This document shows positions 42,577 to 51,865 of a stretch of DNA of 64,000 nucleotides, piece by piece (within the stretch, counting starts at the first letter, position 1; each line of letters starts with the position of its first letter). Under the pieces are notes generated by a model, which worked only from the letters and a program-made list of their open reading frames with translations, searched no databases and was not told the origin of the DNA. Location of the stretch: positions 62,001-126,000 of the IMG/VR virus record IMGVR_UViG_3300023074_000001; one strand, written 5' to 3'. The DNA is from a virus. Both the position numbers and the translations under genes were made by a program.

Positions 42577-44361
42577 ATGGCAAGAGACGACATGGCAACA
42601 CCTAAACCTCGTCCTCTAATAGAGCGAGGCTTTAGTGACTACATGCCTTTCACGGAACCTTATGAAGGTTCTCATTTAGTTTATAAACCATCTGAGGTTA
42701 GTATTGACCAATTGGTCAGAATGCGACAGACAGATGGTCAGGCACGCGCATTGTATCGATTAGTAACACTTCCTATTAGGGCAGCATTGCAGAATGCTAC
42801 ATTCGTACCCGCAGATAATGTAGAGGGCGGCGAGGAGGAAGCTGAGTTTGTCGATCAATTATTCAACCTTCCTCCTAATGCTGGTGGAATGAGTGTGCCC
42901 TTTACTCGCGTAGTAGCTCAGATGCTTCAGGCAATCTTTGATGGTTACGCTCCTTTTGAAATGGTTTATTTCCAGCCCGCAATTGGGCCGTTAAAGGGTA
43001 AGTGGACCCTGAAGAAGATGAACTACTTACCAGCTAACACAGTAAAGTTTTTAGTAACTGAGGATGGTAGCTTTGATGGATTCAGACAGATTACTCAAAA
43101 GCCCGGCGGTAAGATCCTTGATGTTAAGATTCCTAGAGATGCTTGTGTATATTATGCCGCCCAAGAGGAAGAAAACCGTTTCTATGGGTTATCTTATTTC
43201 CAAAGTGCGTACTATCATTACGACAAGAAAGTTAAACTCTACTACTTAATGCATCTGGCTGCACAGCGTTCTGCCGTAGGAACCCGTGTCGGAACGGTCC
43301 CTGAGGATCACTCAACAGATGAATTAAATGCTTTCCGTGCAGGTCTATCTGACTTAGGTGTAGCTCAGTGGATGACAAAGCCTGAGGGTTATGAGGTGGA
43401 GTTGCTTAAGGAAGGTGGTTCATTCGACTTCTTGTCTTATATTAATCATCACAATTCTCAAATGTCTAAATCTATTCTTGCTGCATTCTTTGATGAAAAC
43501 CAGGGTACAGGTGGAGATGCATCCTTAGTAGATTTTGGTAAGCAGACTGACTCCTTGTTCGTCATGATGCTCCAGACTATTATGACAGAAATTGCTTCTA
43601 TCATAAATCATTACATCATTCCTCGCTTCGTAGACTGGAATTACAACTCCAGTAAGTATCCTGAGTTTCGTTGGGGACCATTCACCGACGACCAAAAAGA
43701 TGCTATTCAAGATGTCTTCAAGGCTATTGCTGGCATTCAGGGTGGAAACTTCACCAAGGAGTTTGCTCGTGAAATCGAGAAGAAGGTTTCTTCCGAGTTT
43801 GGTCTTGAAATTGATTATGAAACCATCGAAGAGGAGGAGAAGGCAGCTGAAATGGCGTCTGCCGTAGATGCTGGAGGGGAGTTATCTCCTGAGGGTGAAA
43901 TTTCTCCAGAGAATACTATTCCGACAGAGTTCTTACCGGAAGGATTCGCCTTGTCTAATGTTGAGTTAGCAGGAATCCGTAAAGTTAATTCACAAGAAGG
44001 TGTTCGTCGTTATGGTTTACCCATTGGAACTCCGCTAGGTACAGGCCAAGGAGGAGCACCACAGCCTAGAAGTTCTTCGATAGCTCCAGCTAAGGGAACT
44101 ATTCAGAAATCAAGTGACCCGAGAGTTTCACAAGGCAAGGATACTACTCCAGTAAAGGGTAAGGCTGAGGAGAAAGAAGCTGTTCAAAGAATTCTGACAC
44201 ACCCTAGTCCAAAACTGAAGAACGCTAAGGTTCTTGTTTACTCTAATGGTACTGTGCAGATCCAATTCCCTGACGGAACTAAATCTGCAAAAATAGCTAT
44301 TGACTGGAGACTGTTCCGCTCTAAGGGTTGGACAGCCTCTATTACCAGGGAGAAAGATTAA
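42577..44361 (+). CDS. Portal protein, DUF935/Mu gp29-like
   Basis: 594 residues. Segments VRMRQTDGQARALYRLVTLP, IRAALQNATF, EDACVYYAAQ-type core and FQSAYYHYDKKVKLYYLMHL follow the DUF935 portal pattern. The last 170 residues (from EGVRRYGLPIGTP) are a disordered linker and a small domain. Forms the dodecamer through which DNA passes. Translation is probably controlled by the hairpin in front. Confidence 0.85.
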   Translation: MARDDMATPKPRPLIERGFSDYMPFTEPYEGSHLVYKPSEVSIDQLVRMRQTDGQARALYRLVTLPIRAALQNATFVPADNVEGGEEEAEFVDQLFNLPPNAGGMSVPFTRVVAQMLQAIFDGYAPFEMVYFQPAIGPLKGKWTLKKMNYLPANTVKFLVTEDGSFDGFRQITQKPGGKILDVKIPRDACVYYAAQEEENRFYGLSYFQSAYYHYDKKVKLYYLMHLAAQRSAVGTRVGTVPEDHSTDELNAFRAGLSDLGVAQWMTKPEGYEVELLKEGGSFDFLSYINHHNSQMSKSILAAFFDENQGTGGDASLVDFGKQTDSLFVMMLQTIMTEIASIINHYIIPRFVDWNYNSSKYPEFRWGPFTDDQKDAIQDVFKAIAGIQGGNFTKEFAREIEKKVSSEFGLEIDYETIEEEEKAAEMASAVDAGGELSPEGEISPENTIPTEFLPEGFALSNVELAGIRKVNSQEGVRRYGLPIGTPLGTGQGGAPQPRSSSIAPAKGTIQKSSDPRVSQGKDTTPVKGKAEEKEAVQRILTHPSPKLKNAKVLVYSNGTVQIQFPDGTKSAKIAIDWRLFRSKGWTASITREKD

Positions 44362-44363
44362 AA

Positions 44364-44672
44364 ATGAATCAATTCACATTAGAGATGCGCGACGCCTTAG
44401 TATCTCTTGGTGATAAAGTAATTACTTTTGAGGCCAAGGAGCCTGAGTTTGTGCAACTTGCAGGCAAGCAATTGAAACCTGGTAGATACGGAAGGGCTAG
44501 GGGATACGCCAAAGCATTCCTCATAGTAGACGCATCAGGAACAGCGTTCTATCAGAACAAGCAAGGAGAGATCAGCAATAGATTAACAACCAAGGCGTTT
44601 CTAACCCACTGGGATGCTGGAATGTCTACTTATCTTGGTAAAATTAATGCCGATTTAAATGTCGAACAGTAA
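44364..44672 (+). CDS. Small protein between portal and protease
   Basis: 102 residues from ATG 44364 behind AGGGAG. Beta/alpha (KVITFEAKEPEFVQLAGKQL..., YAKAFLIVDASGTAFYQNKQ). Possibly a minor head protein. No family recognised. Confidence 0.6.
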   Translation: MNQFTLEMRDALVSLGDKVITFEAKEPEFVQLAGKQLKPGRYGRARGYAKAFLIVDASGTAFYQNKQGEISNRLTTKAFLTHWDAGMSTYLGKINADLNVEQ

Positions 44673-44688
44673 CTAGCGGAGGAATAAT

Positions 44689-45828
44689 ATGAGTAATGAT
44701 TTAGTAATCATTCCTAGTAGGGACGGAGAAGCTTATAACGAGATTGAAAGTACTGTTGAATTATCTCGCAAGGCTTCCGGCACCCTATTCAGGAAACACA
44801 TTCTTACTAAGGGTGAGCTTATTCATCCTGTAACAAAGTCACGTATCCAAATCGATGATGCTTTCGTCACCAAACTCAAGGCTAACTTTGATAACAAGGT
44901 TTGTCCTATCGTACAGGTGCCTTTGGCAAATGACTCGAATCAGCATGTAGAAGATCCTGACAGAAATGTCGGAGAGGTTATCGATATCGAAGTCAAGGAT
45001 AATAGAGTTTATGCTGTTATCGATGCCCGCAGGAATGCTGAGCGTTTCAAGGATAAAACTTACATAGGTGCATCAGCAATGTTGTCTCTTGACTATGAGG
45101 ATACTAGTACAGGAAAGAAGTCTGGTCCTACTCTTTGCCATGTTGCGGTGACGAATCGTCCCTACATTACAAACTTAGAAGATTATGAAGAAATTATAAA
45201 GGCGTCTGCCGATAATTCAGAAGAAGCGGTTCTTCTGACTGAGCCGACTGTCGAAGACAATCAAGGTTCCGAGAAAGAACCAGAAGAAGTAGAGGGGCAC
45301 ACAAAGATGACTAAAGACGAGCTTCTTGCAGCTCTGAAGAATGAGCACGGCATTGATGTTGCTGCTCTACAAGCAGATGCAGAAAAGCCAAAGGACACAC
45401 CAGTAACAGATGTTACTGCTGAATTGTCTAACAAACTAGTTGCCGCACTTACTGATGCAGGAGTAGTAAAGCTATCCTCAGATAATTCTGACGCTAACGT
45501 TGAGCAAGTAGTTGGCGCAGTAGTAGAGCTGGCAAATGATAATGTAGCTTTAACTAGCCGTATTGGTGCGCTTGAATTGTCTAACAAGACAATTATTGCC
45601 AAGGCTGAAGTAGCTACAAAGGTTCGAGAGGGTTTCATCGAGCCAGCCCAGGAAGATGCCATGGTTGAACTATTCTTAACCAACCAAGATCTGTATGCCA
45701 AGTTACTTCCTGCTGAGCCTAAGGTAGAACTTAGTGTGCAGCGTGGAAGCTCTACTGGAGCTGACGACAAAAAGGTTGAGCTTGACGTAGACGCCGAAGT
45801 CGCCCGCATCCTTGGGCTAAATGCCTAA
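44689..45828 (+). CDS. Prohead protease with scaffold tail (Mu I-like)
   Basis: 379 residues behind GGAGG. Residues 30-165 (HILTKGELIHPVTKSRIQID, YIGASAMLSLDYED, CHVAVTNRPYI) match Mu-like I proteases, with the HVAVTNRP end. Residues 200-379 are acidic and coiled, as a scaffold. It should assemble the prohead and then cut itself out. Confidence 0.8.
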   Translation: MSNDLVIIPSRDGEAYNEIESTVELSRKASGTLFRKHILTKGELIHPVTKSRIQIDDAFVTKLKANFDNKVCPIVQVPLANDSNQHVEDPDRNVGEVIDIEVKDNRVYAVIDARRNAERFKDKTYIGASAMLSLDYEDTSTGKKSGPTLCHVAVTNRPYITNLEDYEEIIKASADNSEEAVLLTEPTVEDNQGSEKEPEEVEGHTKMTKDELLAALKNEHGIDVAALQADAEKPKDTPVTDVTAELSNKLVAALTDAGVVKLSSDNSDANVEQVVGAVVELANDNVALTSRIGALELSNKTIIAKAEVATKVREGFIEPAQEDAMVELFLTNQDLYAKLLPAEPKVELSVQRGSSTGADDKKVELDVDAEVARILGLNA

Positions 45829-45860
45829 AATAGGAATTAATTCAGAAAGAGGTTAAAAAT

Positions 45861-46253
45861 ATGGCAACGGATTCTTTTGAGAGAATTCCTTCACCTGGCT
45901 ATTCTAGTCCTACACATTCTTATGCTCCAACAGAGATTCTTTACTCTACTGCTGGATTTACTCAGAAGGGTGTAACACTAGCTGCCAACCAAGGAATTCT
46001 ACCAGCAGGTACAGTACTAGCACAGAATACTGTAACCAAGCGCTATGTAGTTTACACTAACGGCGGCTCTAACGGAGCTGGTACTCCGGTAGGTATTCTT
46101 CGTCGCGCAGTAGACACACGTACAGGTGAGCAGCAGGGTAATATTGTTATTCAGGGTATCCTGAAGCTTTCCCTAGTTTCTGGAGCTGATTCAAACGCTA
46201 TTACTACTTTGAACGCAGCTACTAACGCAGCTATGGGCACCTTCAAGTTCTGA
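45861..46253 (+). CDS. Head decoration protein, lambda D-like
   Basis: 130 residues, ATG behind AGAGG. GILPAGTVLAQNTVTKRYVV, GTPVGILRRAVD and GILKLSLVSG match HDPD/lambda gpD proteins that form trimers on the capsid surface. Followed by a strong terminator. Confidence 0.8.
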   Translation: MATDSFERIPSPGYSSPTHSYAPTEILYSTAGFTQKGVTLAANQGILPAGTVLAQNTVTKRYVVYTNGGSNGAGTPVGILRRAVDTRTGEQQGNIVIQGILKLSLVSGADSNAITTLNAATNAAMGTFKF

Positions 46254-46274
46254 CCTTTATGTAGTTTATCTGAT

Positions 46275-46304
46275 AAAACCACTTCCAATTGGAAGTGGTT
46301 TTTT
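46275..46304 (+). terminator. Intrinsic terminator
   Basis: AAAACCACTTCC pairs with 46291-46302 around AATT and leads into T-run. Confidence 0.9.
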
Positions 46305-46345
46305 CTTTATGTCGATATTTAATTTGGAAAGGAAGGAGGTTCTTA

Positions 46346-46669
46346 ATGCGAGACTCAACAACCTCAGCCCCGTTATTGGTAGAGCAAAAACTTCTTCAAC
46401 TTATTGCAGATGGCATTACACCAGATATGGTAGAGCAATCTATTCAAGACTATATTTCTGAGCATGGGGTGGTTCCTGGCTTTACCTATCAAAGATTGAA
46501 TGATCCTGCCTCTAACTGGATTATAGATCATAACCTCAATAAATATCCTCAAATTACTTTACTTGATGATGAGGGCAACATGATCGAGGCCGATGTTTTC
46601 TATAACAATGTAAACCAGGTTACTGTTGTTTTTGCAGAACCAATTTCTGGTAAGGCGGTATTGATATGA
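46346..46669 (+). CDS. Fibre-type protein
   Basis: 107 residues from ATG 46346 behind AAGGAAGGAGG. N-terminal helix, then GFTYQRLNDPASNWIIDHNL, a short beta domain typical of phage fibre adaptors (NWIIdHnL..yP.itl.D..G). With 46666 and 47600 it forms a fibre unit between decoration protein and capsid. Confidence 0.65.
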   Translation: MRDSTTSAPLLVEQKLLQLIADGITPDMVEQSIQDYISEHGVVPGFTYQRLNDPASNWIIDHNLNKYPQITLLDDEGNMIEADVFYNNVNQVTVVFAEPISGKAVLI

Positions 46670-47607
46670 CTACCAAATATCTTGGTACAGGTAAAAACTT
46701 TGGTAACCAAAGACTTATAGCTATTGCAGATCCTCAGGCTGATACTGATGCTATCAACTTGCAATCAGCCCGTAGATTAGTTCAAGGTGTTACTAACCGT
46801 AAGGAAGCTGTTCGTGTAGCGGCATTAACTAACATTACTATCGCTACTCCTGGAACAGCTATCGATGGAGTAACACTGTCTAACGGGGATCGTGTACTTC
46901 TTACTGCGCAATCAACAGGAAGCCAGAACGGTATCTATGACTTTAACGGATCAGCTTCTCCTCTAACACGATCAGCAGACGCAGATAGCGACGCAGAAGT
47001 AAAACCAGGTACTCAAGTATTCGTATCTGAGGGTACAGCCAGTGGGAACTCCAGTTATCAATTAACTACAGATGGCCCTATTGTTGTTGGTACTACTACA
47101 TTAACCTGGGCACAGACAGGCGCAGGATCAACCTACACCGCAGGTAATGGTCTTACTTTGACAGGATCATCTTTTGCAGTTACTGCAAAAACTAACGGTG
47201 GAATTGTTGTTGATGGCACCGGAGTATCTGTATTAGCTGCTGGCGGTCTAACTGTCGGAGCTACTGGTGTTGTTATTGCATCAGGTGCCGCAGGTAATGG
47301 TTTGACTTTAACTTCTGGTGTATTGGCCGTAGGCGCGGGAACAGGTATTAGTGTATCTGCGGATGCTATTGCTATCGATACCGCAGTTGTTGTCAGGAAA
47401 TATTCTGCATCTATAGGTAACGGTGCATCGACAGCTATTGCTGTATCTCATGCTTTAGGAACTCGTGACATTACTTGGTCGGTATATGATTCAGCAACAT
47501 ATGAGTTTGTAGAAGTTGATGGAGTAGCCACAGATACCAACACACTAACACTAACGTTTGCTACTGCGCCAGTAGCAAGCGCATACAGGGTGGTTGTTCA
47601 TGGCTAA
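46666..47607 (+). CDS. Head or tail fibre protein
   Basis: 313 residues, start overlapping the previous stop. The first 150 residues contain VRVAALTNITIATPGTAIDG and DRVLLTAQSTGSQNGIYDFN, a known phage fibre module; then Gly/Ala-rich beta repeats (AGNGLTLTGSSFAVTA, AGNGLTLTSGVLAVGA) and a beta C-domain. Its place in the head block suggests a head fibre. Confidence 0.75.
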   Translation: MTTKYLGTGKNFGNQRLIAIADPQADTDAINLQSARRLVQGVTNRKEAVRVAALTNITIATPGTAIDGVTLSNGDRVLLTAQSTGSQNGIYDFNGSASPLTRSADADSDAEVKPGTQVFVSEGTASGNSSYQLTTDGPIVVGTTTLTWAQTGAGSTYTAGNGLTLTGSSFAVTAKTNGGIVVDGTGVSVLAAGGLTVGATGVVIASGAAGNGLTLTSGVLAVGAGTGISVSADAIAIDTAVVVRKYSASIGNGASTAIAVSHALGTRDITWSVYDSATYEFVEVDGVATDTNTLTLTFATAPVASAYRVVVHG

Positions 47608-48289
47608 GTTTCTTAATAGATTTCGTCTACCCTCAGTAACAGGAGATCCTTCTACTCCGGATGATGGCGAAATGTGGTACAACTCTACGCTGAATACTTT
47701 TCGATTGAAGCCTAATAGTTCTTATCCTATGCCTATAGGCGCAGGGACAAGATTTGCTGATTATGCCTTTGGTACATGGTACATGGCCCAGAACGGTGCA
47801 GCTAACACCGCTAACGCTAACGTCAGCAGGGCATTTACTAATCCATTTGTTTTACCGAGAAAGGCAACTCTATCAGGTATAGCTTATGAAATTTCTACGG
47901 CATGGGGTACAACAGGTAATACACGTCTAGGTTTATACAACGATGATGGTGGTAGATTGCCTACAGCCTTAGTAGCTGATTATGGAACGGTGACTGCTAC
48001 CGCAGGAATTAAAGCTATTTCTGTTTCTACAGTATTGAACCCTGGAATGTATTGGATAGTAGTTGTCAACCAAGGTGGCGCAGGATCTCCGACAGGACAA
48101 TTCAGATCTGTCGGTGGTGAACACGAATTTATAGGAGACCCCGGCTCGACTCCAAGCTCCTCATTTTTTAATGGATCTTTAAATTGCTACTACAGCGATA
48201 CAGGTTTTACTGGAGCATTACCTTCAACTTTTGGAACAGTCGCCGGAATTACGCTAGGTCCAAGATTTGCTGTGAGATTTTCAGCTTAA
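47600..48289 (+). CDS. Fibre protein
   Basis: 229 residues from ATG 47600, overlapping the end of 46666. PSTPDDGEMWYNSTLNTFRL is the common short module of phage fibres; the rest is one jelly-roll-like domain (YAFGTWYMAQNG...GMYWIVVVNQGG). Probably the tip of the fibre unit. Confidence 0.7.
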   Translation: MAKFLNRFRLPSVTGDPSTPDDGEMWYNSTLNTFRLKPNSSYPMPIGAGTRFADYAFGTWYMAQNGAANTANANVSRAFTNPFVLPRKATLSGIAYEISTAWGTTGNTRLGLYNDDGGRLPTALVADYGTVTATAGIKAISVSTVLNPGMYWIVVVNQGGAGSPTGQFRSVGGEHEFIGDPGSTPSSSFFNGSLNCYYSDTGFTGALPSTFGTVAGITLGPRFAVRFSA

Positions 48290-48323
48290 TTGAAAAGGTT
48301 TTAAACTTTAGCAAAAAGTTTTG

Positions 48324-48343
48324 CCGATAAGTAACTAAGAATA
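48324..48343 (+). promoter_or_regulatory. Candidate late promoter CCGATAA-N5-TAAGAATA
   Basis: In the 170-base gap before the capsid gene. Downstream, TTATCAGGG (48395-48403) pairs with CCCTGATAA (48440-48448), three bases before the capsid ribosome site AAGGAG. Confidence 0.65.
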
Positions 48344-48461
48344 CAAAAAGATAGACCAGCTAGTTGAGCCATATGTGGCGGCGCAGGTCGGGCCTTATCA
48401 GGGTCGCTGAACTATTTTGGGAATGCAAATAACTGCGGCCCCTGATAACTAAGGAGACATC

Positions 48462-49460
48462 GTGCCAGATATTAGCTTACTAGAGCCTTTGGTTCTGTTG
48501 GGCGTCGTAGAAAAACTCCCAGCTCCTCAGAATATGATTCTGTTGAACAGCACACCAAAGCGCCAGGTTCCTACTCAGACAGTTACCTGGGATATTATTC
48601 GTGGTTCTCGCCAGATGGCAAAGCCTAACGTACCGAACTCTGAAGCCCACATCGTAGGTCGTCTAGGCCGCGAGCAGGCATCTGCTAGTTTGCTATACGT
48701 ACGTGAAAAGAAGGTTTTCGAACCTACTACACTTATGTGGCTTCGTGAGGTTGGAACCGTTAACGGTAAGATTAACGCAGAGCGTGAAATTACCCGTGAA
48801 CTTCAGGACTTGAACAACCGTATTGATGCATTCGTAGAGTATACTCTATGGAAGGCTCTTAGCGGCAACCTTGTACTAGACTTCCCAGATGTTCAGGCAA
48901 GTATTGACTACAAGTTCCCAGCAGACCACAAGGTTACTGCTGCGGTTTCTTGGGCATCAGCTACACCTATCCAGATCGTTGAGAACATTGCAGCTTGGAA
49001 GAAGCTTATTCTTAACCATGGTAAGGTAGCTGCAAATAAGGCTTACGCTACACAGAACACCCTAGACCGTATTATCCACTCATTCGTAGCTAATGGATCA
49101 ACCCCAGGTTATCTTCTTTCTGATAGAATGCGTGACCAGTACTACACTAACGGTACTATCCCAGGATTCCTAGGACTTGACTGGTCTCCAGTTGAGCACG
49201 TATATGAGACAGACGCAGGAGACCAGATCGGTTACTTGGCTGATGATACTCTTATCCTAGGTAACTTCGATGCCAACCGTCCTATGGAAGTTCTAGAAGG
49301 CCCTACCGCAGACTTCTCAGCTCCTAACAACTTCATTGGTCGTTACACAAAGAGCTGGTTCGAGCCAGACCCATCAGGTCGTCAGGTTCTTATTGAGTAC
49401 AACTTCCTACCCATTATAACTCGTCCTGAGCAATTTATTGTGGCTGACTTGACCCCATAA
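48462..49460 (+). CDS. Major capsid protein, lambda E-type
   Basis: 332 residues from GTG 48462 behind AAGGAG. Family signs: TVTWDIIRGSRQMAKPN, FEPTTLMWLREVGTVN, RITRELQDLNNRIDAFVEYT, and the C-terminal GRYTKSWFEPDPSGRQVLIE, matching PF03864 (Phage_cap_E). Forms the HK97-fold shell. Long leader with a stem next to the ribosome site. Strong terminator after it. Confidence 0.9.
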   Translation: MPDISLLEPLVLLGVVEKLPAPQNMILLNSTPKRQVPTQTVTWDIIRGSRQMAKPNVPNSEAHIVGRLGREQASASLLYVREKKVFEPTTLMWLREVGTVNGKINAEREITRELQDLNNRIDAFVEYTLWKALSGNLVLDFPDVQASIDYKFPADHKVTAAVSWASATPIQIVENIAAWKKLILNHGKVAANKAYATQNTLDRIIHSFVANGSTPGYLLSDRMRDQYYTNGTIPGFLGLDWSPVEHVYETDAGDQIGYLADDTLILGNFDANRPMEVLEGPTADFSAPNNFIGRYTKSWFEPDPSGRQVLIEYNFLPIITRPEQFIVADLTP

Positions 49461-49492
49461 GTCCGATTTGACTTAGGTCGGAACAACTGATA

Positions 49493-49526
49493 AAGTAGGC
49501 CAAGATTAATCTTGGCCTACTTTTTT
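49493..49526 (+). terminator. Intrinsic terminator after the capsid gene
   Basis: AAGTAGGCCAAGAT pairs with 49509-49522 around TA, then T-run. Confidence 0.9.
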
Positions 49527-49613
49527 GTGCCTAGACGCCAGACAACTAGATGTGCTATGCTAGACCGAATGCTCACATAAGAAACGAGCAACATAAACTA
49601 AGGACTTTACACA

Positions 49614-50924
49614 TTGAAGATTGAATGGACGTATGAGAATATTCAAAGTCTTCTCAACGCAAACACAGACGAAGAAATTCAACTTGCTTTTCCAGGAGCC
49701 AATCTAGAAACACTTAAGCGTCGTAAGCGTGAGTTTAAGAATAACGGAACGGTTTATCAGTTGACCGAAGAAATTGCTGATGAAGATACTTCTGAGGGAA
49801 GTATTTCCCTTACTGGTGATTCTGGTGTAATTAAGACTGGTGCTGTTGCCGAACCCATTACTGATTGGACAGACACCATCAAGCTTTGGGGTCTTGATCC
49901 TGAAGTATTTGAGGTTATTCAACCAGTAACAATGAAGGCTTGGGGTAAAAAAGGAGATTTTAGGTACAGCTATGCTGCCAGGATTCAAAAGAAAGCAGAT
50001 GCTCCAGCACCTATTGAGGACACCTTAGACATCGAAGGGTGGAGGCAATCTTTACAAAGTGTTCAATTTACTCCTCAGCCACAAAAGAAAGATGGTTTAA
50101 GTTACCTTATTATGGTAGCTGATCCTCAGCTAGGTAAGCCTGGAACACAGGAATCTTTGGATAACTGGCGTAGAGGTATTTCTGGGCATGAAGATAGAAT
50201 TATCAATCTCATTAATTCTGGTTATCCTATCGAGCGAATTGCTCTAGCTTTCATGGGTGATGAGCATGAGGGTGCCGTAGGTAATTACGCCTCTCAGCCT
50301 TATGAGATCGAACTTAACTATTCTGATCAAATTACTCTTGATTTTGATATGCGTACCTGGAGCATTAAAGAACTACTTGATCACGATCTGCCGCTGTCTA
50401 TTGCGTCTGTACCGTCTAATCATGGTGAGCACACAAGGTTCGGAAGTAATAAGGTTCTGACAAGTATCTATGACAACTCTTCCACTATGGTTGCAAAGCT
50501 TGTTAAGCAGGTATTTAACAGTGCTGATGCAGCTAATACTATTCATTGGGACATTGCTACTGACAGACAGGATGCTAATCTTGAACTGTCTGGTATTAAG
50601 GTGAACTTTACTCACGGACACATTGCTAATGGCTCAGGATCTAAGACTGGTGGAGTAAGTTCTAAGAGTGCTATTGAGAAGCAGATTCTTGGACGTACCG
50701 AAGAAATGGTAGATATGAGATTGTTTGTCTCAGCTCATTACCATCACTTTAATGTTATTGAGGACCGAGGCCGTACCTTCTTCGGCTGTCCTGCGCTAGA
50801 GGCTGAGAAATCCTCTCAGTGGTTCTACGACTCATCTGGTGTGTGGTCCAAGCCAGGCATGTTGGGAATGGTAGTTGGAGAGCACGCAGATAGGCGAGGT
50901 TGGACTGAACTAGCAATAATTTAA
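49614..50924 (+). CDS. Calcineurin-like metallophosphoesterase
   Basis: 436 residues from TTG 49614. Metal motifs in order: VADPQLGKPG (near 167), GDEHEG (215), NHGEH (268), HGH (333), HYHH (374), as in Mre11/SbcD-type phosphoesterases. The first 60 residues (ANLETLKRRKREFKNN) look like a helix-turn-helix. Likely a nuclease or phosphatase on nucleic acids; why it sits among head genes is unclear, although similar enzymes occur there in other actinophages. Confidence 0.8.
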   Translation: MKIEWTYENIQSLLNANTDEEIQLAFPGANLETLKRRKREFKNNGTVYQLTEEIADEDTSEGSISLTGDSGVIKTGAVAEPITDWTDTIKLWGLDPEVFEVIQPVTMKAWGKKGDFRYSYAARIQKKADAPAPIEDTLDIEGWRQSLQSVQFTPQPQKKDGLSYLIMVADPQLGKPGTQESLDNWRRGISGHEDRIINLINSGYPIERIALAFMGDEHEGAVGNYASQPYEIELNYSDQITLDFDMRTWSIKELLDHDLPLSIASVPSNHGEHTRFGSNKVLTSIYDNSSTMVAKLVKQVFNSADAANTIHWDIATDRQDANLELSGIKVNFTHGHIANGSGSKTGGVSSKSAIEKQILGRTEEMVDMRLFVSAHYHHFNVIEDRGRTFFGCPALEAEKSSQWFYDSSGVWSKPGMLGMVVGEHADRRGWTELAII

Positions 50925-50967
50925 TATCTACACACTTACAGCCGATTTAAAGGTAGTAGGTGAATTG

Positions 50968-51003
50968 AAAGCCAGGTCACTTACAAAGTGACCTGGCTTT
51001 TTT
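50968..51003 (+). terminator. Intrinsic terminator
   Basis: AAAGCCAGGTCACTT pairs exactly with 50986-51000 around ACA, then T-run. Confidence 0.9.
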
Positions 51004-51054
51004 GCATCCTGACAAATTAATGGCAATCCCATAGTCACTAGGAGGATTTGCGGG

Positions 51055-51483
51055 ATGATTAATGTTGTTTCTAGAAAGCTAGGTAAACGAGGAGCATCCT
51101 GCCTCTGGTTTGGGATTGTCTTCATAGTTATTGGCTTGTCTTTTGTTATAGGAGATCCATCGCCGACCTTGCAATTAAACCTGCAATTTCTTTCCAGTGT
51201 ACTACCTCTAGAAGTATGGGGTAGCCTATGGACCTTAGGAGGAGTTGTATTTTTGGTAGCTGCGTTATGGAAACGTTTAGAACTCATCGCATTCATGGTT
51301 GGAATTGCTATCACAGCTAATTGGGGTGTTGGCTATGCGATTCAAGCTGCTTTAGGAGAATCATCACGCGGGTGGGTCAGCGCATCGATCTACGGGTTTT
51401 TTGCGGCACTCATTCTCTTGATCTCGACATGGGCAGAGCCAATTGCAGATGTCGAGATGGGAGAAGGGGACAATGGATCTTAA
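51055..51483 (+). CDS. Four-helix membrane protein
   Basis: 142 residues behind AGGAGG. Hydrophobic segments at about 15-35, 50-70, 75-95 and 105-125. Could be a holin-like protein, though far from the lysin. Overlaps the next gene by 11 bases. Confidence 0.6.
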   Translation: MINVVSRKLGKRGASCLWFGIVFIVIGLSFVIGDPSPTLQLNLQFLSSVLPLEVWGSLWTLGGVVFLVAALWKRLELIAFMVGIAITANWGVGYAIQAALGESSRGWVSASIYGFFAALILLISTWAEPIADVEMGEGDNGS

Positions 51484-51844
51484 TATAGTAGTCGTTGCAC
51501 TAATCAGTTTGGGTGGTCCAATTTTCCTGTACTTCCAAAATAAGTCAAATAATAAAAGACTTCAGGTTAACGATAAAAATGTTATAGCATTAGAAAAAGA
51601 AAAACTAGATGGTTTAGTGCTGGACAGAGCTAAAACTCTATACGAGGGAATGATTTCTCAACTTGAGGCTCAAGCTTCCAAACTTAGAGCGGTAATAGAC
51701 GATTTAGAAAAAGATCTTGCTGAAGAGAGAGAAGATAACGTTAGGTTACGTCAGCGTATTCGAGAACTTGAAATGAAAGTCGCTGATCTAGAAGACCAGC
51801 GATATAAACTTAAGGTACAGCTAGATAGATTGAATAATTCTTAA
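51473..51844 (+). CDS. Membrane-anchored coiled-coil protein
   Basis: 123 residues from ATG 51473 behind GAAGGGG. One N-terminal helix (LNIVVVALISLGGPIFLYFQ) and a long coiled coil (SQLEAQASKLRAVIDDLEKD onward). Pairs with the four-helix protein before it. Possible holin partner or virion protein. Confidence 0.6.
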   Translation: MDLNIVVVALISLGGPIFLYFQNKSNNKRLQVNDKNVIALEKEKLDGLVLDRAKTLYEGMISQLEAQASKLRAVIDDLEKDLAEEREDNVRLRQRIRELEMKVADLEDQRYKLKVQLDRLNNS

Positions 51845-51865
51845 TGTGTGAAAGAGGTGGGTTTT

